Origin: Symbiodinium sp. CCMP2592
Lineage: Eukaryota > Sar > Dinophyceae > Suessiales > Symbiodiniaceae
Direction of reading: 5' to 3'
Assembly (NCBI GenBank): GCA_905221615.1
Contig: CAJNDT010003979.1
Location: forward strand, 508,501-572,500
DNA length: 64,000 bases
The position numbers and the translations under genes are program-made. This document shows, piece by piece, positions 51,029 to 61,994 of the stretch (within the stretch, counting starts at the first letter, position 1; the number at the start of each line of letters is the position of its first letter). Under the pieces are notes generated by a model. The model was not told where the DNA came from. It saw only the letters and a program-made list of their open reading frames with translations, and made no database searches.

Positions 51029-51479
51029 ACGAGGCAAGCTGCCTGTCGATGCTTTTCAAAAACCCTGGAAATACCTGGCTGAGGGCTGCAGATCAATTGC
51101 GTGTGCGATGAAGATTTTGCATTCGGCCGCTGCTTTTATGCCTAAAAGCAGTGCCCTGGAGGCAGCCGAGGCTGGATATAGATTCTTGCTCTGCTACGCG
51201 AACTTGGTCAAATGGTCGGTTTCCCAAAAGAAACTTCTGTTCAACCTCATACCCAAACTGCACTATCTGCATCACGTGCTGGTGGAACTGCGGGCGACGG
51301 GTTTGAACGACCGAATTGCCCGTGTTTTCAACCCGATGTGCAACTGCACATCACAGTGCGAAGATTTTATTGGCCATATCGCACGGCTGAGCCGTCGTGT
51401 AACCCCAAAGCACCCGCATACACGTGTTCTGCGACGTTATCAGGCAGCCCTTGCTGATAAAATGGGATTGCTGAAGTGA
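51029..51479 (+). CDS. Gene B last exon: PKLHYLHH domain
   Basis: After AAAATCAG the frame gives RGKLPVDAFQKPWKYLAEGC, ACAMKILHSAAAFMPK, LLFNLIPKLHYLHHVLVELR, then NPMCNCTSQCEDFIGHIARL-SRR and ends ADKMGLLK with TGA at 51477-51479. Joined to ...GFVEW-L by a 296-nt intron with GA donor (50733) and AG acceptor. The P-K-x-H-x-L-x-H ... N-P ... E-D-F-(I/V)-G ... R-L-S-R-R series is recalled as the C-terminus of the same family. The frame in front of the ATG at 51108 is also open, so that ATG is not the start. Confidence 0.75.
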
Positions 51480-52110
51480 GCTGTTGATATAGAGCCCTGA
51501 AAGCCCTCCAATGTAAGTCCATACACGCCCACACACACAGTTGCTTTGCATCCCATTTGGGCCAAGCCTCGATCGTCTCAGCAGATTGAGCTGCAGTGCC
51601 AGAATGCCAGAAGGCGTGGAAACAGTTCGGCCATGGTCGCTTCGAGGGTGCTTTTGCTTGAAGACATGTTCCGACAATGTGCAATTGTTATAGAAGAATT
51701 CTGTCCGCCAGATTTATGATAGCTTCAGAATTGTAGTGCAAAACCATCTTTGGGATGCTGGCTTCGAGGCTTTGAAGACCCCACTCCAAAATCCGTGTGA
51801 AGGGTGTTAAGGGCATTTGAGATTTACGAGTCTGCGGATGTGGTTTGGAGATGCTACAAAGGTGCCTTGGAAGCACAAAGCCTGGGCGATTTTAGGTGGG
51901 AGTTCGGGCCGACTTCGGGTATTAAGATTGATCCTTCTATGACATTATGATAAAACCCAATAAATGTTTAAAAACCACGGAAACCCCAAAAGAGCGTAAA
52001 TTCGCAACTCCGGAACAAAGGGGCGTAAAGCAACCCGAAAAACCGTAGGGGCGTAAACGGAGTCACTTGAACGACCTAGGTAAATAATATACGGAAAGGT
52101 TCGGGATGGG
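51480..52110. other. Downstream of gene B, no gene; CGTAAA motifs
   Basis: Short minus-strand frames only. AAAGAGCGTAAA, AAAGGGGCGTAAA and GGGGCGTAAAC occur at 51990-52055, the third cluster of this motif around the two-gene region. Confidence 0.5.
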
Positions 52111-52119
52111 TTAGGTTAG

Positions 52120-52608
52120 GGAGACGCATCCAGACACACAAGATACAAGCACAAGCACATACACACACAAAGAAACACAACCGCACAAACCCGCACACAC
52201 AGGCACAAACACAAACAGACACACACACACACAGGCACAAACACACAAACAAACAAACAAACCCCCAAACACACAAACAAACAAGCAAGCAAACACAAAC
52301 AGACACACACACAAACAAGCGCACACACACACACACAAACGCAAACACTAAGACACACACACACACATCAACGCAAACACATGCTCAACCGCAAACACAA
52401 ACACACACACACACACAAACAAACAGACACACACACAGAGACACAGAGATACACAGACACACGGACACACAGACACACAGATACACAGACGCACAGACAC
52501 ACAGAGACACAGACACGGACACGGACACAGACACACGCACGCACACAAACACACAGACACACAAAAAAAAAAACACGCACTCAAACACCACACACACACA
52601 CACACACG

Positions 52609-52640
<32 letters not shown>

Positions 52641-52889
52641 AACACAAAGACCAACACCAACACCAAACACACACACACACAAAAGCACAAACACAAGAAT
52701 AAAAACACAAGAACACAAACACACTCACACACACATACAAACACTCACAGGCAAACACAAATGCAAACACACACACACACAGACAAACAAACAAACAAGC
52801 AAACACACACACACACACACACAAACAAACAAGCACACACCGACACACACACACACACACCCACACACACACACCACACACACACACAC

Positions 52890-52920
<31 letters not shown>

Positions 52921-53205
52921 CACCACACACACACAGACAAACACAAACAAAAACACACACACAAACACAAACACAAACACACACACAAACACAAACACAC
53001 AAACACACACACACACACACCACACACACCACACACACCACACACACCACACACACACACACCACACACACCACACACACACACACACACCATACACACC
53101 ACACACACTCACACGCACTCACACGCACTCACACGCACACACACGCACACACACACACACACGCACACGCACACACACATGCACACGCACACGCACACAC
53201 GCACA

Positions 53206-53256
<51 letters not shown>

Positions 53257-53357
53257 ACCCACAACACACCCACACACACACACGCACACACGCACAGAGA
53301 CACACACACACACACACACACCCGCACACGCACACACACACACCCACGACACCCACG

Positions 53358-53390
<33 letters not shown>

Positions 53391-53772
53391 CACACACACG
53401 CACACGCACACACACACACACGCACACACACGGAGACACAGACGGACACAGAGACACGCGCACACACACACAGAGACATCACACACACACACAACACACA
53501 CACACAGACACACGCACACACACACACACACACACCACACGCACACGCACACGCAAACTCACATGCACAATCACAGGCACAGGCGGCACACTCACACGAC
53601 CACGCGCACCCACTCACCAACCTACCCCTACCCACCCACGCACCCACCCGCCCACCCACCCACCCACACACACCCACACGCACGTTCGCATGTAAACACA
53701 CCCACACGCACGCAAACCCATGTACACACAAAAGCAAACAAACACACACACACACACACACGCACACACAAG

Positions 53773-53806
<34 letters not shown>

Positions 53807-54090
53807 CAAACACACAAGCAAGCAAACACACAAGCAAGCAAACACACACACACACACACACGCTCAACACGCACCCACACACACACACAGACACACACAC
53901 ACACACACCACACACACCACACACACCACACACACCACACACAACACACACACACACACGCTCAACACGCACCCACACACACACGCAGACACACACAGAC
54001 ACACGCACACACACACACACACACACCATTTAATCACCCACCCACCCACGCACGCACACACGCACCCGGGCACACACACACACAAAAGCC
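52120..54090. repeat. CA-rich minisatellite/microsatellite block, about 2 kb
   Basis: Nearly all of the plus strand is built from CA, with CAAA, CAGA, CACC, CACG and CATG variants. T and G are rare. Long Thr/His frames (up to 550 codons) on the plus strand and Val/Cys frames on the minus strand follow from the repeat and should not be annotated as proteins. Confidence 0.97.
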
Positions 54091-54539
54091 AAAACCGAGA
54101 ACTAATTTACTCGCTTATATACATTTATACACATACCATATATTGATATATATATATATATATGTACATATATGTTTACACATATACTCGCACCTTCTCC
54201 ACTTCTGCATTTCAATGGTTGAGTCTACAGCTCGATGCAGGCAGGCGGCACGCTTGGTGACTTGCTAAGCTGGGTGCTAAGCATCGCTCCGTCAACAGCA
54301 TGCATTTTTCCGCGCATTTGGATCTGAAGCAAGTCTCTAGAGTGCATCCCCCCCGCCCTTGGGCAAGGCGTCGGCAAAGGGATTCGGTGTGCAGCAGAAG
54401 TTAGTCGAAGCTGTTGCGTTTTGGGGTAACAGGGTGTACGAGAGTTGTTACACCGGTGTTATGTTCTTTGTTGGTGGTTTTGGATTCTGTTTGGATCCTC
54501 TCAGCTGGACCGACGCAGCCTCACCACACATTGAACACG

Positions 54540-54785
54540 ATGGCGGACGCGCCAGGACTCATCGAGGCTTCCGACGCGAAAACCGCGCTGAAGGCTGCAG
54601 CCCGGTTTCTCCCAGGCCTTGAGCAGATACTCTCCCTTCCTCAAATGCGACGCAGCTACATGGCGGGAGCGCCAGTGGGGAGGCAAGAATGGCCTGAAGA
54701 GCCCTTGGTGGCGCCGGCCGAACTCGTTCAGGGCTCTGCTGAGTCCGCTTTGAAATGGCTCTATGAGCGAGTTTTGGGCGACTAG
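54540..54785 (+). CDS. Intact 81-codon small protein ORF
   Basis: MADAPGLIEASDAKTALKAA then ARFLPGLEQILSLPQMRRSY, MAGAPVGRQEWPEEPLVAPA and ELVQGSAESALKWLYERVLG-D, then TAG. A compact, mostly helical small protein with an acidic Pro-rich middle. Remnants in the other two copies (4178 and 19354-19761) are broken. No family recognised. The ATG sits 160 bp inside the duplication. Confidence 0.5.
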   Translation: MADAPGLIEASDAKTALKAAARFLPGLEQILSLPQMRRSYMAGAPVGRQEWPEEPLVAPAELVQGSAESALKWLYERVLGD

Positions 54786-55429
54786 TCGCATGTGGCTTGA
54801 AAATATACCGTGTGCCTGCACAGATAGGTCGTTCGTTGACGAGCCACGCAGCCTTGCCGCTGCATTGTGAAGGTTTTGAATGCCTGCGTGCGCGCCGCGT
54901 TATTCAGCTCGTCGTTGGGTCGTAGCTTAATTATTTAGTTTTGCCGGATCTGGGCAATGACATTTGCCAAAGGCCGCCAGACAAGCTTCTCGCTGTCATG
55001 TGCGACTCCGACTTGCCCGCAAGGCAGACAGATCCGAGGTCTTGTGAGGCAGGCAAGAAGCAGCACAGTAGCAGCACCAACCACTTGGAACAACTTGTGT
55101 TGACACCCGGGTCCCAGGCGCGAGAATGCTTCGCTGGCTATTGCGTTGTCACGGTTGGGCATGAGAAGGTAGAGGCGACGGGGGAGTGACCTGTGAAGAG
55201 TGAATTATAGTTCTTCGAGATTGGGCCTGGTCTGAGTGCAAGCAGAGTTTGTAACTACCCCACAACTACCCCCGCACCCCCCCTTCTTTCCCCCCAATTT
55301 TCATCCGACGCCTTGCCCATCTCCCTATCCCAGACCAAGCAGTGATGTGCACGCTTCACAATTTAGGGTTTAGGTTTTGGGTACACCCTGGTCAACAATG
55401 CTACCACGCTTGTGTGATTAAAGTCAAAG

Positions 55430-55870
55430 GTCGGAGCACCCCACCTCGTCTGGCGATTTCGCTTCATCATATGTTTGATGCACGCTTTCTCATTTGGCGA
55501 TTCCAGTTCGTTACAGTTCGTAGACACGCCCCCTCATCGGCCATTCCGGTTCATCCCCGCCCTCCTTATCGATTCAGTCATCATATGTCTCAAACGCGCT
55601 CCCTCATGTGGCGATTCTGGTTCATCATAGATCTTGAACACGCGCCTCTTTGGCGATTCCAGTCATCCCATGGCCGTTGCAGTTCGTCCTGAAACTTAAA
55701 CACGCCGCCTCCTTTGGCGGTTCATTCCAGTCATAATATGTCATACACACGCCTCCGCATTTGACGATTCGGTTCTTCATAGATCTTAAACAGGTTCCGT
55801 CATTTGGCGATTCCAGTCCTCCTATGTCTTAAATACGCCGCCTCATTTGGCGATTCCGTTCATCACTTGC
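55430..55870 (+). repeat. 45-bp dispersed satellite, array 2
   Basis: Duplicate of 20395-20845, about ten units built on GGCGATTCC(G/A)GTTCATCAT. Confidence 0.9.
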
Positions 55871-56105
55871 CACCCGCGTTTAACGATGCGGTCATCAGTT
55901 GTTTTTCTATGTATATGTGCAGATGCTTCGGCAGGTGGCCGACGAAACCTCGTAGTCGTAGTTCTTGGAAAAACCAAACTTGCTGGAACCATCCAAGATC
56001 ATGTTTTCTCCTTGTGTCTGCCTCCCTCCTTGCACGGCTTCAGTCGGATGCGATTGGTAAGGCTGCGTGCGTGAACAGGTCACTCCAGGAGTTTCTTCCA
56101 GCACG

Positions 56106-56255
56106 ATGAGACGTCGCAGGCTGCTGTTGGATTGGGTTCGGGCAGTTCGGGCAGAGTTCGCTGACAGAGTGGATGGCAGAGCAGTTGAGGCTCCGGCTCG
56201 ATTACTTCTCGGTCGCTGGTTTGATGAGCGAAGTGTTGAGGTGCGCTCTGGTTAG
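56106..56255 (+). CDS. 49-codon ORF, copy of 21603-21743 with in-frame insertion
   Basis: Reads MRRRRLLLDWVRAVRAEFAD, continuing as in the other copy and ending EVRSG. A 9-bp tandem duplication (GTTCGGGCA) adds three residues without breaking the frame. Confidence 0.4.
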   Translation: MRRRRLLLDWVRAVRAEFADRVDGRAVEAPARLLLGRWFDERSVEVRSG

Positions 56256-56410
56256 AGTGAGCTAGTGCTCGGTGCGCTTGGTCAGAGTCCACACTTGAGA
56301 CTTGCGACAGGGCGCCTTGGCATCATAGTTCCGCTGGATGCATGCAGGCATCGGCCGCTAACGCTCCAAGACATGCAAGCACCAGGTTGCAGTGACAGCG
56401 AAACCCTAGC

Positions 56411-56542
56411 ATGCACCCCGCTTGGCAGGCTGAGAAGATCTCGGAACTGCGTGCAGTCCAGAGGGCACAAGTGGCTGAGTTCGTGGCGGCCGTCACTGCA
56501 GCTGATCAGGCAGCAAGGGGGGCCGTGGTGTTGAGTTCATGA
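56411..56542 (+). CDS. 43-codon helical ORF, copy of 21899-22030
   Basis: Same length. One Gly to Arg change in DQAARGAVVLSS. Confidence 0.4.
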   Translation: MHPAWQAEKISELRAVQRAQVAEFVAAVTAADQAARGAVVLSS

Positions 56543-56882
56543 CTCTGTTTTCGAGAGGCTCGGTCTTGAACTTTCTGCAAGTCGGTTGGTGTTTCGGGTG
56601 AGAGGGGCAAACTTCATGTTTTCATCAAAAGTCTTGCTGAAGCCATGTGGGGACGGCGGTGCCCTTAAAGGCTGTTCGTGTTGCGGCATGCGTGGATGTT
56701 TGGCCATCTGCTTTGCACAGGAAGCAATCGTGAGGAGCGCCCTTGCAACACGCTGGGCTTAGAGAATTTGTCCGCCATTTGAATCTTGCAGCCGGGCCTT
56801 CGATGCTTCATCGTGCAGTTATAGAGCGATTGCTAAATCTTTCGGCCATGATACTCCGAACAGCTGCGGGGCGTATTCCGTC

Positions 56883-56990
56883 TCACCCATGGGTGAGGAC
56901 CTCCCCATGGCGGCCAAGGTACGAGTGCTGGCTGAGCTCCTCGCCTTTGGCCTTCGAAACAAATGCACAGGTTTTTGGGAGTGTCCATAG
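56883..56990 (+). CDS. Exon-like ORF, third copy (EDLPMAAKVRVLAELLAFGL)
   Basis: Same frame as 22311-22550, ending RNKCTGFWECP. The upstream part has a deletion of the segment with the ATG used in the other copies. Confidence 0.35.
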   Translation, partial: SPMGEDLPMAAKVRVLAELLAFGLRNKCTGFWECP

Positions 56991-57873
56991 CTGTTCCTCC
57001 CCCCCAGCCTCCTAAGACAAAAAGAAACGAGGGGGATTTTGTGCCCGTACCCTATTTGTCCCAGCCCACCCAACAGTTACTTGTAGCACAAGGGGGCGGG
57101 GCAAGTCGCGCATTCGGGTGTTTCTTTGCTGGCGAATCCCTTGGCCAAGCAAGCTTCCTGTCATTTGGCAGCAACCAAACCAAAGCGCACCGAAGACCAA
57201 CTGACCAGAACCTGCCCGTCACAGTGCTGTGCTAGGGCATAGGTCTTCGGAGTTGCACGGCTTTGCTGTGTTTCTGGTCAAAACAAGACTCGCAAAAAGA
57301 CCTCTCTTGGCATCGCTATTTCATAGCAACCTCGACCTCAATCCAACATTCATTACCATTAGAAAACCCACAGTGTCAGAGATGGCGGTGAAGGCAGATC
57401 ATAGTCAATGCTTTCAGCTGTATCACAACCTGTAAAGAAGACGTCGTAGTGTTCGCACCTTGCTGGAAGGCACAGATGTCAGAGGCATTGATTGGGCTTG
57501 CTCGTTTCGGCGCGGATATCCTGCAGTTGGATTGGGCCTGCATTTAAGACATTGAATGATCTGTCCAAGACTCTTTCTGCTTACCGCAGCACTGTCTTGA
57601 GTCGAAACACGTGGCACCACAGCTTGTGCAGGCGCACACACAGGCACACACATGCAAGCAAGCTCTAGACTCTAGACCCAAAATCTCTCCTCTCCCAAAT
57701 CGTACGTGAAACCCGAATCCTTAAAACCCCGAGAGACTCCTTTCATTCAGCAGCACGGGGCCTCACAGCATGGCGCCGCTTGGACCGCGTGGCGGCGCCC
57801 CTCTGCCGCCTTCGCTCAGGCCGGCGTCGCCTGCGCCCTTGCGCCGTGTGGTGGTCACTTAGCGGCTTAGCGA

Positions 57874-58990
57874 ATATGAGCCTTCATGGCGCAGCGGTTT
57901 CGTGTCCGCTCATGGCTTCAGGGTTTGCTGCGCCGATCGAAGAGGTGCTTGCGCGTCGTGGCAGAGTCTTTGAACGCGACAAAAGCCGAAGACTCGTTAT
58001 CCCAGACAGCACTAAAATTCGCACCCTCTCTCTGATTCCATCACGGCGATAGCGTTCAGACGCCGACAGATGCAACAGTACAAAAAATCCTGAACCTGAA
58101 GCCCTCGTTAAACGGAAAGCCCCGATCTCTCAAGCCATAGAAGCCAACTCTGCAATCCCGGCCAATCCTGAAGAAGTACAGTGACGCGAAGCCAGGCGTT
58201 CGGTTGAAGATTGCACAGGAGCCGCCTTTCGAAGGAAGTTTCTGGATCCACGTTTGGAGTTTCGGGTGTAGATCAGCATTTGGGCTTCGGATTTAGGCCC
58301 AAGAGCACACGAAATGATGAGTCGCCGGCTCCTGCCGAATTGTGGTTTCTGGTTAAGCCCACATCAAAAACTCCAGGAGCGCAAAACCTCAAACCGTGGC
58401 AGTTCCTGCGATCTGACCAGGACGGAAAGCGTGAGGCCGCGCCGGGTCTCACTGCTCGGCATCCCAGCGCCAGGAAGCCTCTGACGGGAGCTTTTGTGCT
58501 GGTGAGGGCTCGGAGCTAAGATATGTTCATAGGAGGCCAAGACGAGGGGTTTTAGGCTTACGGGGGTTCAGTAGGGATTCGGGTCCCCAGAATCGGGTTC
58601 ATACTAAGGAATCCCTAACCCAAGAATCTTAAACCCCCCTTTTGGCCTCCAATCATATGTGCGGCAGAAGAGTGGGCCCCCGAATCCCACTCGAGTTGTT
58701 CCTTTCCGAGGCTTTGGAGCGACCTAATAGCCCAGGGTTCTTGGACATCCGGACTAGCCGCGCTCCTAGGAGGATGCCAGGCATGAGGAGATCTGCGCGG
58801 CAGTCTCGGTGTTTGCTCGAGGGGTCGGCAAGTCTGCTGGGTTTCACGGCGACACCATCAGAAGCAAGAGCGGCTAGACTTCATACACGGCTTCGAGAAG
58901 CCCGGATCCCGGGGTTGCTAATGCGAGGAAAGTCTGGGTTGTGTCAGGGAAGTGCTCCATGGCTCGTGGGTTAAGGCGGTTGAGACATAG
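57874..58990. other. Region without a confident gene
   Basis: Overlapping short frames. One at 58211-58519 (102 codons) has some protein character. A palindromic-like pair of phrases, GGTTTTAGGCTTACGGGGGT and CCCTAACCCAAGAATCTTAA, lies near 58547-58640. Nothing I can name. Confidence 0.4.
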
Positions 58991-59007
58991 TATTTGATAG
59001 GCACTGC

Positions 59008-59280
59008 TTGCCATCGGACTGGGATGAGGAGCTACAGAGCAACTTCCTCCGGACTGAGGACGGAGGGCTGTCAGCCCAGCCCGCTGCAAACGATGTGCAT
59101 ACAGCCGGGTGTCGTGCCCCGTCATGGCATGCCTGCGTCACAGAGGCATATCCACTCTCTGAAGCCGCAGCAACTGCAGTCATGGGTCATGCTGAGACGG
59201 GAGCTTTGGAATGTGAAGCCAGTCACTTGCCTGGGCAGGTACTCGAGTGCGACGGGAGGCATCGCCTGGGTAGCTGGTAG
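59008..59280 (+). CDS. Possible exon, unknown
   Basis: The frame reads LPSDWDEELQSNFLRTEDGG, then CRAPSWHACVTEAYPLSEAA and ALECEASHLPGQVLECDGRH. Acidic, with several Cys and His. Not recognised. Confidence 0.33.
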   Translation: MPSDWDEELQSNFLRTEDGGLSAQPAANDVHTAGCRAPSWHACVTEAYPLSEAAATAVMGHAETGALECEASHLPGQVLECDGRHRLGSW

Positions 59281-59289
59281 TTCGTAAGT

Positions 59290-61990
59290 CGGCACGTGTA
59301 AGTATTAAGAAATCCTCGAAGACCACCTTCAAGTCGTGAGATTTCGCCTACACAGATTCGATCACGAAGCAGCTTCAGATGCCCAAGGTATGGGCTCAGC
59401 ACTTCGTCACTAAGCTAGGTGCAGGCAAAGTACGAGTCGTGAGACGCGGCAAATTCTGTTCCACTTCTGTGCAGGAAGAAGTATGGCCCACGTCGCGAAG
59501 GGACCGCATGGTGCGCCTGCCATGATTACGTGGACAGAGTGGTTTGGAAGACTTCATGCTGACATTGTGTAGCCCCGAAGCAGCTTGCGCAGTGGTAGGT
59601 TGATTGAAATCATCAGCATAATCCTGAAGGTTTTTGTGGGGAGTTCTGGCTTTTGCGGGCTCAGTTTAAGCCCCCAGGACGTAACGTGATCACGGCATTT
59701 GACAACTGAGCATGTTGGCTCTGGGGTCTGCTCATGCCGGCGTTCCTTCAAACACAGGCGGAGCGGCGGCTGCTCGCAGTAGCGCGATCGAAATGCGTTC
59801 GATGCAGTCAGTCGTGGCTCTCTTCATCCCGAAGAATACCGCAGAGTACGTGCACACATGTTCATCGGCTCCTAGCCGCCTCTTACGGCCTTCGGGTACG
59901 TACTCCTGCTGCAGGACAGAACGCGGTCCCGTGTCCCGTCCATGAAGAGCCTTCAAGCAGAGCCGGTCGTGCAACATGAGTGTGTGGGTGTGTGCTGCAG
60001 GCAGCGAGTACGAGGATAAGCGAGGATCTAGAGGCCTTGGAGGATAAGGTTTAGGATTTCGGGCCGTCGTGTTAGTCACGTTGAGTTTAGTTTAGGGTAC
60101 TTCTTGTCGCTTAGTTTTTGAGCTTGGGGCCTTATCATATCGCTTGAGGGACAGGGAGACATCATATGTGTGTACTCGTATCTGAGATAGAGATGTTTGC
60201 GCTGGCTACAACTTGTAGTAGGGTCTGGATCTTTGTGTCGCGGTAATTCAACCTTGCTCGGATAGCATTATCAGTGCAGTCACGAGACCCGACTCTGGGC
60301 AAAGGATTAGCAAGCACAACGACCAGTACTCTAATGATGATTGTAATTATGTAGTGGAGGATAGAGACGGCGACGCAGGTATCACCGCAACAGTCGTCTG
60401 AACAAGTTGTAGGCAGGAGCGAAAGCAGCGACAGTATCCGCCAAAAATGATGATAGACCCATATTTACCCTGCAGCAACAGGCTCGATAGAGTCAAGACT
60501 GGCAACAAAACAACAAAACTGGCAGCAGCAAAGACTTCAATAATCGTCGCCATTGCAATATAGTCATCCTCACAGAAACCATAGGCGCAAATCACATCGA
60601 AAGAAGGCGCAAATCATATCGAAAGAACATCGGCCCCAGATAACGGGACAGTCAAGTCCGACTCACTTGCAGTCCGCTTTCCTTTCGTTACAGGTTGAAC
60701 TCCTGTGCTCCGATGGTCAGTGGACTCTGAAGAGGCGCGTCGAGGAACCGGCTTCTTGCTGGACGTGATTCCGTGAGGACAGAGTGTATCAAATGGTACT
60801 GCAGCTGGTGTTTCAATGGATTTGGTTCGTAATTCATTGGATCTTTCCGGCGGCTCGCCCGCCTCGCCCAGGGTTTACTGGTGCCAGGTGATTGAGCACC
60901 ACCCGGCAGGGAGCTTGATTCTCAGTTCGCATGCAGAAAGTGTGTTCAGCAGCCAAGCAAGGAGTAAGACTGCATTTGTTGGGTGGCACATTGCAACAGG
61001 TTGGGGTTCAGTCTGGTTTGTGCCTGAGGCGTCTTCGCTGGCTTGCAGCATCGGCAGCCGATGACTCGGAGCGAGTCTGTGCTGCTATCGGTACAGAACG
61101 AGCAGAACGCAGTTGTCACATTGTGCTCGCAAAGTCGGGTAGCTAACTGTGCATCAGCCGGTCAGCCAATCGGCGGATCAGCTGATCAGCGTCAGCCGGG
61201 AGCAAGGGCCCCAAACGCCACACACACTGAGTAGATGTTCACGGCCCTCGCGGCCAAGCGAAAACAGGGCGAGATGTTCAGGAGCCTCAGCCAGGGCCGA
61301 TTTGCGACACGACTTCCCGATTGCGGACATGTCTGCTGCTCTATTTATATATATATATATATACACATGTATATTCATATCTGTTTCTCCGGCAGCCCGG
61401 GGAGCGTTCACGATTCGCATTTGGAGAAGTTCACTTGTTTAGGCTGTGCACGTGCTGTCAAGAGCTATAAACAAGCTTGAAATCCTGAGTGAGTCGAGTG
61501 TAGGGGCTGTCCCAGCACTAGCACGTCCTGTAAACGGTCTGAAGGTGGTGGCTCGGTGCCCAAACCAGAACTTGGCCATTGGTCGTGCTGGGGGACCGGG
61601 GCTTAGCTGCAGAATCTGCTGGTTTGTCTCCATAATGCTTCTTGATGTCACGTGTTCTGGTGAAGAGGCTTTCGCTGAAGAGCTGCCCAGCTCAACATCT
61701 CCCGTACAATCATGCGCAATCATGCCCACGTTTTGGCTCACAGCATCTCACAGCTAATCGCAGCTGTTTGTTTCAATTGTTGCCTGCTCTTCTTCCAGCG
61801 GCTTACTATAGCATCATGCAGAAGCTTGCGAACAAGATCGTGAAGGATCTTGCCCCCGCACTGGCAGATTCAGGCCACGGTGGATCATTGATTCACTGAC
61901 ACCTCCCCAACTTAGCATGAAAGACCGTAAGCCGCCCCTCAAATATCCCCAGATTTCTCGAACCTGTCAACCCTTCACCAGGAGCAGCCA
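59290..61990. other. Region without a confident gene
   Basis: Many overlapping frames under 110 codons. A (TA)n tract lies at 61343-61362 (18-20 bp). No duplicate in the window and no recognised motif. Confidence 0.4.
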
Positions 61991-61994
61991 CAAC

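Larger units (their letters stand above)
54375..57873. repeat. Segmental duplication B, copy 3
   Basis: Matches 19360-23422 with substitutions and indels. It lacks the 600-bp block at 20838-21440 and retains the uninterrupted target site (57679/57680) of the 31-kb retrogene. Confidence 0.93.

Noticed and set aside
52381..54146. Plus-strand Thr/His ORFs of 550 and 461 codons and matching minus-strand Val/Cys ORFs
   Set aside because: They follow from CA dinucleotide DNA, which has almost no stop codons in these frames. No unique protein sequence is present.
57870..57945. tRNA-like A box (TGGCGCAGCGG)
   Set aside because: No matching B box or cloverleaf; the downstream sequence does not fold as a tRNA.
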